Program-made: the position numbers and the translations under genes
Shown here: piece by piece, positions 8,896 through 16,684 of the stretch
Numbering within the stretch: position 1 is the first letter of the stretch
Layout of the letters: every line of letters begins with the position of its first letter
The notes under the pieces: generated by a model
Told to the model about the DNA's origin: nothing
The model's database searches: none
The model's input: the letters and a program-made list of their open reading frames with translations, nothing else
DNA from: an uncultured delta proteobacterium
GTDB taxonomy: Bacteria; Myxococcota_A; Polyangia; Polyangiales; Polyangiaceae
Assembly (NCBI GenBank): GCA_903858055.1
Contig: CAIOHM010000192.1
Coordinates: 1 to 25,939 of the forward strand
Direction of reading: 5' to 3'
DNA length: 25,939 nucleotides

Positions 8896-10140
8896 CTAGG
8901 GGCGACGCGCGAGGATGTCGTTCTCGCGCACGAGGATGCCGCGCGAGGCTGCGAACGTGGCGAACTGCTCCGCGAGGTACGCGAGGGCGTGCTCTTGAGC
9001 CTCGGTGAACGCCGGCGCGCTCGGCGCCGCGATGAGCTCGATCGCGCCGTAGAAGCGCCCGCCCACGGAGGCGAGTGCGAGGGCCGCGTGGGACGCCTCG
9101 ACGCCGAGCGCGTGGGTGCAGTCCGCACCGCTCACGCGCAGGCTCGATCCGCGCTGCGCGAGGCGCGTGAAGAGCGGGTCGGTCGAGGGAAAGCGCTCAC
9201 CAAGGACGCGCGTTGCGCCTTCGCCGGAGCCGCTCGCGATGATCCACCCGGCGTTGTTGATGTCGTGGAGGAGCACGAACGCTGCGGCGCACGGGATGTT
9301 GCGGAAGGCGATGTTGCAGACGAGGTCCGCGCCGTCGAGGACGGTCGGTGCAAAGTGCACGTCATGGACCGAGTCGAAGATGGCGCCGATCAGATCGTCG
9401 TTCGCGGCGAGCATCGTGCTGCTCGAGCGCGGCGGAGCGACGACGGCGCCGACGAGGGCGATGTCGACGGGCGTTGGCACATGCGCACGGGGCAGGCTCG
9501 CGCTCGGGGGGCGTGCCTCGGTGAGCGCAGGAGACGTGGCGACGGCCTGCGCCCCGGCGACCACACTCGCTACGGAGTCCTCGGGCGGGAGCATCTCGAC
9601 CTTCCCCGACCACGACCGAAACTCGGCGTACGCCACGGGCTCGGTGTCCTCGGAGGCCGGGGCCGCCGCGAAGGCGAAGAGGCGCAGCATGAACCGAGGG
9701 CTCTCGGTGCCGCGAAAGTTCCTCCACGCGGCCATGCGCAGCTTCAGCCACGTCCGCGCGACCTCGAGGCTCTCGAGGCGCGAGGCCACGAGCATCTCTT
9801 CGATGTACTCGAACGGCTGCGCGTCGGTCTTCGGGTGGCGAGCCCGCACCTCGCACACGATGTCGGGCGGGGCGGCCGGGGCGAGCTCCGGTGCCTGCAT
9901 CTGCACGGAGATCGGCTTGAGCGATTCGACGACGAAGAGGCGGCCCACGGACCGGTCGGCGACGCGCCAGAGGTTGTCGCGAACCTCCACGGCGAGCTCA
10001 CGCGGATCCGGTGGTGGAAAACCCAGAAGCTCGCGCGCCGTGCGCAGCGCGACGACCCAGCTCGGCGCCTCCACTTCGAGAGGCGTGGCCTCGATGGGGG
10101 CGGCTCCGGGAAGGGCTTCGACAACGATGCGCCAGGGCAT
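8896..10140 (-). CDS. GAF-domain-like protein of unknown function
   Basis: A 414-residue soluble protein with no signal peptide or membrane segment. Residues about 248-400 have the pattern of a GAF-type sensory domain: a long helix, then FRNIPCAAAFVLLHD, a variable loop, and a final strand-helix block (RFYGAIELIAA...FTEAQEHALAYLAEQFATF). Residues 1-75 form a separate alpha/beta part (MPWRIVVEALPG, then VVALRTARELLG), and 200-245 is a Pro/Ala-rich linker. I do not recognise the N-terminal part. It lies 43 bp after the permease stop and 3 bp before the histidine kinase start, so it probably supplies an input or regulatory function to that kinase (inference). The start is the first ATG of the frame. 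Confidence 0.75.
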   Translation of the reverse strand: MPWRIVVEALPGAAPIEATPLEVEAPSWVVALRTARELLGFPPPDPRELAVEVRDNLWRVADRSVGRLFVVESLKPISVQMQAPELAPAAPPDIVCEVRARHPKTDAQPFEYIEEMLVASRLESLEVARTWLKLRMAAWRNFRGTESPRFMLRLFAFAAAPASEDTEPVAYAEFRSWSGKVEMLPPEDSVASVVAGAQAVATSPALTEARPPSASLPRAHVPTPVDIALVGAVVAPPRSSSTMLAANDDLIGAIFDSVHDVHFAPTVLDGADLVCNIAFRNIPCAAAFVLLHDINNAGWIIASGSGEGATRVLGERFPSTDPLFTRLAQRGSSLRVSGADCTHALGVEASHAALALASVGGRFYGAIELIAAPSAPAFTEAQEHALAYLAEQFATFAASRGILVRENDILARRP

Positions 10141-10183
10141 GGGCCACGCGGGTACCGCCGAGCGGCACGTTGGTCAAGGTGAG

Positions 10184-11686
10184 TCACCCGCGCGGGCGCA
10201 AGCCTTCCGCGGGGACTGCACGGGCCGCATGGCGGGCGGGGATGAGCGCCGCGAGCGACGAAAGCAGGAGCGAAAACGCCCCAATGGCCGCCCACTCCCC
10301 TGGTCGCACGCGGACCGGCAGCTGCGAGATGAAGTAAACCTTCGCGTCGAGGTCGATGGGCAGCCGCACGAGGAGCGCGCAGCCGGCCGCGCCGAGGGCC
10401 ATGCCGAGCGCCGTACCGAGCGTGCCGATGGCGAGCCCCTGCCAGAGGAAGATGCGGACGATGTCGCCTTCCGGGGCGCCGATCGCCTTGAGCAAGGCGA
10501 TCTCTTTTTGCTTCTCGAGCACGATCATGACGAGTGTCGCGACGACCGTGAACGCGGCCACGATGAGGATGAGCCCCAGGACGACCGTGACGCCGATGCG
10601 TTGCACGACCAGCGCCGTGAAGAGACCGCGGTTCAGGTCCATCCAGTCGAGCACATGGTAAACGCCGTCGTGGAGCTCGTCCTCGACCGCCTTCACGACG
10701 GCCTTCGAGCGATCGATGTCGTCGATGCGCGTCTCGATGCCGGTCACGCTGTCGCCGTACTCGTAGAAGGCCTGCGCCTCGTAAAGATCCGCGTAGGCGA
10801 GCTTCGAGTCGTACTGGTCGAAGCCGGCTTCGAAGAGCGCGATGACCCGAAAGCGCTTGGCGACGGGCGGCTTGGCGACACCGCCGATGCTGAGGCCGAT
10901 GGTGGGGGAGGTGACGAGCAGGCAGCTGCCTACGCGTGCGTCGAGCTGGCGCGCGAGCGCGCGACCGATCGAGATCGACGGGAGCTTCAGGAGGCCGTCG
11001 CCGCGGCACGGGTCGGCGTCGAGCTCTTGGGGCAACACGTCGTCGTCGGGGAGCGTGCTCGCGAAGCCTCCGGCGGGGGTGGCGTCGACGGTCGTTCGCG
11101 GCGCGTGCAGCGGCTCGGCACGCTCCGGGGCTCGCGCGTTTCCGCGCCCCGAGACCGCGGCCTCCATGGCCTCGAGGAGACCGCTGCGCTTCGTGCCCGT
11201 GGGGGCCTCGGTGCCCGAGCCGAGCTCGAGGCGCGGCGTGGTCCTTGGAGGAACCGCGCCCGGCTGGCGCAGGCCTTCGAGGCTCCCTTCGACGATGGTG
11301 CGTGGCAGGTCGAGCACGCGCACGGAACGCTCGGGGTCGATGCCCTTCAAGAGCACGCCGGTGGCCGTGTGCCCGCCGTGCGAGACCATCGTCGGGTTGA
11401 TGACGAAGGGGGCCGCCGCGACGACCCCCGGGATGCCTTCGACGCGCTTCATGACGTCGCGGTATTCCCGAAAATCGATCGAGTATTTCAGAACGAGTAC
11501 GTGAGCGTTGACGCCCAGGATTTTGTCACGAAATTGGCCCTGAAAGCCGCCGCTCACCGACACGGCGAGGCACAGCGCGGCGACGCCGAGCGCCACGCCG
11601 AGCGTCGCGAAGGTCGTGCCGAGCGAGACGAAGGACCTCTTGCGAGACCCCAAGTAGCGCAGGGCGAACTGACGCACGTAGCTCAT
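10184..11686 (-). CDS. LolC/LolE-family ABC transporter permease with a large periplasmic insert
   Basis: A 500-residue permease of the MacB/FtsX-like superfamily, closest in layout to LolC/LolE, which extract lipoproteins from the inner membrane. TM1 lies at about 22-45. The C-terminal block has TM2 (365-392), the cytoplasmic coupling segment EKQKEIALLKAIGA (391-404), TM3 (417-440) and TM4 (467-490). The periplasmic domain (about 46-360) carries the family motif ISIGRALARQLDARVGSCLLV. Between IVEG (131-134) and that motif there is an extra run of about 90 residues (141-230) that is low-complexity, charged and Pro-rich, where LolC/E normally have a short loop. No LolD ATPase is nearby. The gene lies 46 bp after a large lipoprotein gene, which could be a partner or client. 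Confidence 0.9.
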   Translation of the reverse strand: MSYVRQFALRYLGSRKRSFVSLGTTFATLGVALGVAALCLAVSVSGGFQGQFRDKILGVNAHVLVLKYSIDFREYRDVMKRVEGIPGVVAAAPFVINPTMVSHGGHTATGVLLKGIDPERSVRVLDLPRTIVEGSLEGLRQPGAVPPRTTPRLELGSGTEAPTGTKRSGLLEAMEAAVSGRGNARAPERAEPLHAPRTTVDATPAGGFASTLPDDDVLPQELDADPCRGDGLLKLPSISIGRALARQLDARVGSCLLVTSPTIGLSIGGVAKPPVAKRFRVIALFEAGFDQYDSKLAYADLYEAQAFYEYGDSVTGIETRIDDIDRSKAVVKAVEDELHDGVYHVLDWMDLNRGLFTALVVQRIGVTVVLGLILIVAAFTVVATLVMIVLEKQKEIALLKAIGAPEGDIVRIFLWQGLAIGTLGTALGMALGAAGCALLVRLPIDLDAKVYFISQLPVRVRPGEWAAIGAFSLLLSSLAALIPARHAARAVPAEGLRPRG

Positions 11687-11732
11687 GACACGGCAGCGCG
11701 TAGCATGGCCGAGGCGCGGAAAGAACGCGTCG

Positions 11733-13760
11733 TCAGCGCTTCGTGCTCTTCGCGCCCGCGCGAACGAAGCGCTCGCCTTGCCACTCGTAGCGGAGCTTGC
11801 CGAGGTTGCTCCACGGGAGCACGAGGGGCTCGAGCGACCCTCCGGGCTGCTCTTGCGCCCAGCCGTAGGTCGCCTCGCTCCAGCCCTTCGCGGAGCCGGG
11901 GCCGAGCTCGATGCTCTTGGGAGCGAAGCGTACCGCGCTCTCGACGCGCTTGTCGCCGTGCTGGCGCGCGACCTCGGCGGCGAAAACGCGCGCGAGGGTG
12001 CTCGAACCTACGGCGTACACGACGAGATGCTCCGAGCGCACGGCGCCCTCTTGCCCCTCGACGCGCAGGTCTCGGGCGATGCGCACCACGACGTCGTCGT
12101 CGCCGTCGCCGGTGAGATCGCGCGCTTCGATGGACAGCACTTCTTCGGGTTTTCCGACCGGAAGCGAGAGGCGTACGTACTGGCGTCCGCCGGCGATCGC
12201 GGGGCCGTGAAGCACCAAGTCTTGCCCGACCTGCGTGAGCGTCGCCTCGCCGCCGCGGCTCATTTTGAGCGCGAGCGTGCGCGCGGGTGTCGTGGTCGCG
12301 GGGAGGCGACGCTCGGCGAGGTATTGCTCGAAGGGCGATCGCGGTTCTGCAGGGTGCTCGAGGCGCTCGGCGCGCGTAGGGGCCGCTTTGCTCTCGACGG
12401 GGGACGCCTTGGTTTTCCGCGCGACCTCGCGTTCGACGCGGAAGCTCTTGCCGTCGAAGCGGTAGAGCACGCGATCGGTCGGCCCCCAGGGGAGCAGCGG
12501 CGGTCGCACGTCGGACGGGATGGCGTAGTCGTCGCCTTCGAGCGCGAACGGCTCGGCGGGATCGACCGAGACCTCGACGTCGCGCTCGTGGCCCACGCGG
12601 AGACGGTTCACGATGCGCGCGGGCGCCTCGCCGAGGGCGACGGTCTGCGCGAAGACCATCGTGGGCGATTCACCGGCGAGGAAGCTCTCGATCTCGACCC
12701 ACTCGCGGCTCCCTTGCCGCAGCGTGAGGATGAGATCGGACTTTGCGCGCCCCGTGACGGGCCGGACGTCGAGGGCGGCGACCTCGGTGACGTCGCCGAG
12801 CTCGCGGTAGAAGAAGCGCTCGCCGGCGCCGAACGCGCTGCCCACGATGGCCAAGATGCCCGGGTACACGAGCACGAGCTCTTTCGCCTCGTCGCCGCAC
12901 AGGTCCGCGACGCGCACGAGCAGCGGTTCTTCAGGCAAAAGCCTTGCGCGGAGCAGATCGTCGCGGAGCGCACGCTCGGGTTCCGTGAGGACCGGTACGC
13001 GCGCGGTCGTCGACTGAGAGGGCGACGCCTTCTTTGCGCTCGCGCCCTTCGCGCCCTTCGGCGCGGGCTTGCTCGCTTCGACGCCCACCGTGAGGCCCAC
13101 GCGCGTGCGCTCGCCTTCGGGGAAGAGGACCCAGGGAATGCGGGCCTCCACACCGTCGCCGTCTTCCGTGTCGACGACGACGACGCCCTCGAGCGCTTTG
13201 CCGTCGTCGTCGACGGCTCGCGTGGCTTTCTCGTCGCCAGACGTGGTTGCAAACTGCACGCTTCGTACGATGGGGATGCCGCGCTCGTCGGGGAAGGCGA
13301 TCTGGAGCCGATGAGCTTCCGCGCGGTCCCAGCGGAGGAAGGCGTGGAGCGCCTCGTCGTCGTACGTGAACGCGGCCTTCGTGCCACCGCCGAGCTCTTC
13401 GAGGCGCAGGCCCGCGTCGAGGCGCCCGTCGATCTTGGCCTCGCGCGCCTTGGTGCGCCGCGCCACGAGCGAACGTGCACCCGCGCCCGTGTTGCGATCA
13501 CCTTCGCGCGCGCGCGCCCTCTCGGCCAGCATGGCTTCGCCGATGCGAGGGGAGGTGGGCGCGGGCGCCTTGGGCCGCGAGCTCTGGGCTCCGGCGCACG
13601 AGGCGAGTCCTGCGAGGAGCAGCGTGGGGAGGAAGCGGCGCGTGTACACGATGGCGTTCGCGGCGAGCGTATCGAACATTTCGCGCATGCCCCAATTCGT
13701 CGCGCTGCGGTGCACGGCACGGCCGCGTGCCGAGCCTTCGCGCGAGCAGCGGGTGGTCAT
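11733..13760 (-). CDS. Large lipoprotein with CBM9-like and VCBS/FG-GAP-like features
   Basis: A 675-residue secreted lipoprotein. The hydrophobic stretch RRFLPTLLLAGLASC ends in a lipobox (LASC) with the lipidated Cys at residue 55 of the longest frame. The ATG at 13760 overlaps the upstream stop by four bases (ATGA), but internal ATGs at 13688 and 13679 would place the Cys at residue 31 or 28, more normal for a lipoprotein signal; the true start may be one of these. Residues about 107-240 (AKIDGRLDAG..., FTYDDEALHAFLRWD..., ARIPWVLFP) resemble a CBM9/DOMON beta-sandwich. Later segments such as DLTGDGDDDVVVRI look like calcium-binding FG-GAP/VCBS strands. A low-complexity K/A/S stretch sits near 252-270. 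No catalytic motif was recognised. Its neighbour is the LolC/E permease. Confidence 0.82.
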   Translation of the reverse strand: MTTRCSREGSARGRAVHRSATNWGMREMFDTLAANAIVYTRRFLPTLLLAGLASCAGAQSSRPKAPAPTSPRIGEAMLAERARAREGDRNTGAGARSLVARRTKAREAKIDGRLDAGLRLEELGGGTKAAFTYDDEALHAFLRWDRAEAHRLQIAFPDERGIPIVRSVQFATTSGDEKATRAVDDDGKALEGVVVVDTEDGDGVEARIPWVLFPEGERTRVGLTVGVEASKPAPKGAKGASAKKASPSQSTTARVPVLTEPERALRDDLLRARLLPEEPLLVRVADLCGDEAKELVLVYPGILAIVGSAFGAGERFFYRELGDVTEVAALDVRPVTGRAKSDLILTLRQGSREWVEIESFLAGESPTMVFAQTVALGEAPARIVNRLRVGHERDVEVSVDPAEPFALEGDDYAIPSDVRPPLLPWGPTDRVLYRFDGKSFRVEREVARKTKASPVESKAAPTRAERLEHPAEPRSPFEQYLAERRLPATTTPARTLALKMSRGGEATLTQVGQDLVLHGPAIAGGRQYVRLSLPVGKPEEVLSIEARDLTGDGDDDVVVRIARDLRVEGQEGAVRSEHLVVYAVGSSTLARVFAAEVARQHGDKRVESAVRFAPKSIELGPGSAKGWSEATYGWAQEQPGGSLEPLVLPWSNLGKLRYEWQGERFVRAGAKSTKR

Positions 13761-14122
13761 GCGAGCGCTTCGCCGCGCACGAGATCCATCTCGGCGAGGA
13801 GCGCCCCGAGCTCGGTCGCGTCGAGGCGCGCCAGCGGCAGCGAGGCTTCGAGCACCGCGTCGTCGCCGCGGATTCCGAAGGAGGCCATCACGAGCATTTG
13901 GGCGTTCAAGAGCAGCATGCGACGCATCGTGCGCGCGTCGAGGCTCTCGGCGTCGGCGATGCGCAGGCGCGCCGTGAGCTGGGGCTCGTCGATGCGGAGC
14001 GTGACGGGCTCGTCGCGCGGCGTGCTCGCGGCCACGAGGAGGGCCTGCGGATCACGGGGATGCGGAGCGAAGGCTCGCCCCAGGTGCTTCAGGATCTGCT
14101 CGAGGTCGCTCCGCGCCGACAT
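13757..14122 (-). CDS. Small conserved-looking protein, type III-chaperone (CesT)/YbjN-like fold
   Basis: A 121-residue acidic, soluble protein. A first helix (SDLEQILKHLGRAF) is followed by strands (VTLRIDE, LTARLRIAD), a second helix (ARTMRRMLLLNAQML) and a closing strand-helix (VLEASLPLARLDATELGALLAEM). This order is that of CesT-type secretion chaperones and YbjN-like proteins; the resemblance is by pattern only. Its stop overlaps the lipoprotein ATG (ATGA), so the two are translationally coupled and it heads the five-gene minus-strand run. It may act as a chaperone or regulator for the following protein (inference). Upstream TAGGGA is 7 nt from the ATG and could be read either as a weak -10 box or as a G-rich ribosome binding site. 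Confidence 0.75.
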   Translation of the reverse strand: MSARSDLEQILKHLGRAFAPHPRDPQALLVAASTPRDEPVTLRIDEPQLTARLRIADAESLDARTMRRMLLLNAQMLVMASFGIRGDDAVLEASLPLARLDATELGALLAEMDLVRGEALA

Positions 14123-14283
14123 GCGAGGCTCCCTAGCGAAGAACGGCGTCGCGCGCCGTACCCTCGTTTTGGCTTCGCTGGATGAGTCTGTTCTCGCGGA
14201 AAAAAGGCGGCGTCATCGTTCGCGTTCGCACCGGCGAAACGCTCGGCTCCGCTCGCCGTGGGAATTCGCGGTACGCTCCGTTC
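14123..14283. promoter_or_regulatory. Divergent intergenic region between the two signalling blocks
   Basis: This 161-bp region separates the minus-strand lipoprotein/permease/histidine kinase run from the plus-strand kinase/activator block, so both promoters should lie here. TACGCT (14272-14277) is 6 nt before the kinase ATG on the plus strand, and TAGGGA is 7 nt before the small-gene ATG on the minus strand. An A-run (GCGGAAAAAAGG near 14200) is the most AT-rich point. No TGGCAC-N5-TTGC sigma54 element was seen. Confidence 0.45.
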
Positions 14284-15255
14284 ATGTCGATTTCGCAAGG
14301 CCTCACCGGGCGAACCTTCGGCGGTCGCTATCGACTGTCCGAGCGCATCGGCTCCGGCGCGATGGGCGAGGTCTACGCAGCCGACGACGAGGGCGGCCGT
14401 CCCGTCGCCGTCAAGGTGCTGCACGAACACGCCATCGAAGACCCGGCGCTCGTCGCGCGCTTTCAGCGTGAAGCCACCATCGCCATGCGCATCGAGAGTC
14501 CGTACGTGGCGCGCGTCGTCGAGGCGGGGCGCGAGCGTACGGGCCGCTTTTGGATCGCCTTCGAGCGGCTCTTTGGCGAGACCGTCGAAGCGCGCCTGCG
14601 GCGTGACGGGTGCATGGGCTTCGACGACGTGGCCTCGGTCATCGAAGACGTGCTCCACGGGCTCCTCGCGGCGCACGAGGTGGGCGTCGTTCACCGTGAC
14701 GTGCGGCCGGCGAACGTGTTCCTCGAAGCGGGCGCCGCGGTCGGGACCCCGCGCGCGCGGCTCTTGGATTTCGGCGTGGGAAAGCTCCGCGACGACATGG
14801 GGCGCGAGTCCACGCTCACGGCCGCCGGGATCACCGTCGGGAGCTACGTGTACATGTCGCCCGAGCAGCTCCGCTCGAGCAACCTCGCCGACGAGCGCGC
14901 GGACCTCTACGCCGTCGGCGCGCTCGCGTTTCGCATGCTCACGGGGCGCCCGCCTTTTCAGGCTCCGAACGTCGCGGGGCTCGCCGCGCTCAAGCTGCAC
15001 CGCCGCGCGCCCACGCTCGCAGAAGCCACTGGTGAGACCTGGCCTGCGCCGATCGAGCGCCTCCTCGCCATGCTGCTCGAGCGCGAACCCGAGGCGCGCG
15101 TGCAGAGCGCGAGCGCCGCGCTCCTCGAGTGGCAGGAGCTCCGCGAGCAGTTCGCCTCGCAGCCGGACTCGATCCTCGAGCGAGGCCCCGTGCACGTGAC
15201 CTTCGAGAGCTGGCCCGAAGCCGAGCTCGATCGCACCGAGGTCGACGGCCCCTGA
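14284..15255 (+). CDS. Ser/Thr protein kinase with an atypical catalytic loop
   Basis: A 323-residue protein, essentially a lone Hanks-type kinase domain (about 14-275) without a membrane segment. It has the Gly-rich loop RIGSGAMGEVY (21-31), VAVK lysine K44, helix-C glutamate E63, DFG (162-164) and a YMSPEQL APE-type motif (190-196). The catalytic loop reads HRDVRPAN (137-144): the catalytic Asp139 and Asn144 are present, but the usual Lys is Arg141 (codon cgg). That suggests reduced or altered activity, or a pseudokinase-like role. I chose the ATG at 14284 because the kinase fold starts shortly after it and a TAnnnT box lies 6 nt upstream; an in-frame ATG at 14182 would add 34 basic residues. 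The next gene, an FHA-domain activator, is a natural phospho-Thr reader. Confidence 0.92.
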   Translation: MSISQGLTGRTFGGRYRLSERIGSGAMGEVYAADDEGGRPVAVKVLHEHAIEDPALVARFQREATIAMRIESPYVARVVEAGRERTGRFWIAFERLFGETVEARLRRDGCMGFDDVASVIEDVLHGLLAAHEVGVVHRDVRPANVFLEAGAAVGTPRARLLDFGVGKLRDDMGRESTLTAAGITVGSYVYMSPEQLRSSNLADERADLYAVGALAFRMLTGRPPFQAPNVAGLAALKLHRRAPTLAEATGETWPAPIERLLAMLLEREPEARVQSASAALLEWQELREQFASQPDSILERGPVHVTFESWPEAELDRTEVDGP

Positions 15256-15314
15256 CCGGCGCGGGCATCGTGGCCGCGAGGCCTTTTCGTCCTTCGACGA
15301 CCGGGGCTTTCGTG

Positions 15315-15320
15315 TAGCCT
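15315..15320 (+). promoter_or_regulatory. Possible -10 element before the FHA-sigma54 activator
   Basis: TAGCCT lies 21 nt before the GTG start, and the leader contains the purine-rich GAGAGGCGAGG as ribosome binding site. The -35 region (TTCGAC, 16 nt upstream) matches poorly. The activator may therefore have its own promoter in addition to read-through from the kinase gene 86 bp upstream. Confidence 0.3.
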
Positions 15321-15341
15321 CCCGCGAGAGGCGAGGCAGCA

Positions 15342-16676
15342 GTGGACGTTACGGTCGTTGGTCGAAACAGACTCGAAGTGCGCGGCGGAACGCTCACGGT
15401 GGTGGCCGGTTCGAACGGTCGCGGCGGGGAGCTCGTCGTGGGCGCCGAGAAGCGGGTCCTCGGCCGCAACGAGCAATGCGATCTCGTGCTGGAAGACAAA
15501 AAGGTCAGCGCGGTGCACTGCGAGGTCGTGGCCACCGAGCGCGGCGTCCTCCTGCGCGACCTCGGCTCGCGCAACGGAACTTTCATCGGCGACGTGCGCA
15601 TCGTCGAGGTGTTCCTCACGGCGCGCGCGACCGTGCGCTGCGGCGAGTGCGAGCTCCAGTTCGTGCCGGCGTCGCCCGAGGCGGTGGACCTCCCCGAGAT
15701 CAACGGCTTCGGCCCGCTCGTGGGGGCCAGCGCCGCCATGCGCCCGATCTTCGACAAGCTTCGCAAAGCCGCCGCCACCGATCTCACGGTCCTCGTGCTC
15801 GGCGAAACCGGCACGGGCAAGGAGCTCGTCGCGCAGGCGCTCCACGAGGCGAGCCCGCGCGCCAAGAAGCCCTTCGTGGTCGTCGACTGCGGCTCGATCC
15901 CCGCGAGCCTCGCGGAGAGCGTGCTCTTCGGTCACGAGCGCGGGGCGTTCACGGGCGCCGTCGACAAACGCGTCTCGCCCTTCGTCGAAGCGGACGGCGG
16001 CACCGTGTTCCTCGACGAGCTCGGGGAGCTCCCGCTCGACGTGCAGCCGAAGCTCCTGCGTGCGCTCGCCGAGCAGCGCATCAAGCCCGTGGGGTCGAAT
16101 ACGTACCGCCCCGTGAACGTGCGCGTCATCGCCGCCACGCGCCGCGACCTCGTGCGTGAGGTCAACGCCGGCGGCTTCCGCTCCGACCTCTACTTCCGCG
16201 TGGCCCAGGTGCGTGCCGAAGTGCCCCCGCTGCGCCAGCGGGTCGAAGACATCCCGGCCATCGTCCGCAAGATGGTCACGGACCTCGGCAAAGCGAGCGA
16301 CTTCGAGCGCATCACGCACGACTCGCTCGAGCGCCTGATGCGCCACGACTGGCCGGGCAACGTGCGCGAGCTTCGCAACGTGGTCGCGGTGGCGATCGCC
16401 TTCAACCCCGAAGGCCCCATCGATCTCTCGCAGCACCTGCACTTGCTCTCGACGCCTGCCGAGACGAGCCCCATCGCCTCGCGCACGTTCCAAGACGCCA
16501 AGAAGGACGTCTTGAACCGCTTCGAGCGCGAGTACTTCACGGCGCTCCATGCGGAGACCGCGGGAAACGTGAGCGAAATGGGTCGCCGCGCCGCGATGGA
16601 GCGCGCCCACGTGCGCAGCTACTTGCGCCGTCACGGCCTCATCGACACCTCGCGCGGCCGCGACGACCTCGACTGA
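15342..16676 (+). CDS. FHA-domain sigma54-dependent transcriptional activator
   Basis: A 444-residue enhancer-binding protein. The N-terminal FHA domain (about 15-105) has GR (41-42), SAVH (56-59) and GSRNGT (75-80), the residues that read phosphothreonine. The AAA+ domain (about 124-355) has Walker A GETGTGK (154-160), the sigma54-contacting loop GAFTGA (201-206) intact, Walker B VFLDEL, and the sensor segment FRSDLYFRVAQVRAEVPPLR. The C-terminal Fis-type helix-turn-helix (about 411-440: AGNVSEMGRRAAMERAHVRSYLRR) binds DNA. FHA-activators of this kind are typical of myxobacteria, where Ser/Thr kinases control them. The start is GTG with GAGGCGAGG upstream. It is flanked by two kinases that are candidate regulators (inference from position). 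Confidence 0.96.
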   Translation: MDVTVVGRNRLEVRGGTLTVVAGSNGRGGELVVGAEKRVLGRNEQCDLVLEDKKVSAVHCEVVATERGVLLRDLGSRNGTFIGDVRIVEVFLTARATVRCGECELQFVPASPEAVDLPEINGFGPLVGASAAMRPIFDKLRKAAATDLTVLVLGETGTGKELVAQALHEASPRAKKPFVVVDCGSIPASLAESVLFGHERGAFTGAVDKRVSPFVEADGGTVFLDELGELPLDVQPKLLRALAEQRIKPVGSNTYRPVNVRVIAATRRDLVREVNAGGFRSDLYFRVAQVRAEVPPLRQRVEDIPAIVRKMVTDLGKASDFERITHDSLERLMRHDWPGNVRELRNVVAVAIAFNPEGPIDLSQHLHLLSTPAETSPIASRTFQDAKKDVLNRFEREYFTALHAETAGNVSEMGRRAAMERAHVRSYLRRHGLIDTSRGRDDLD

Positions 16677-16684
16677 GCACGCTC

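Noticed and set aside
9116..12115. 999-codon plus-strand open frame
   Set aside because: Antisense to the permease and GAF-like genes, of biased composition, with no recognisable motif or ribosome binding site.
14182..14283. Upstream ATG for the first kinase (34 extra residues)
   Set aside because: The extra residues are basic and not kinase-like, and a -10-like box sits 6 nt before the inner ATG; it remains a weak alternative.
11685..14471. 928-codon plus-strand open frame
   Set aside because: Antisense to the lipoprotein and the small chaperone-like gene; it also runs into the kinase gene in another frame.
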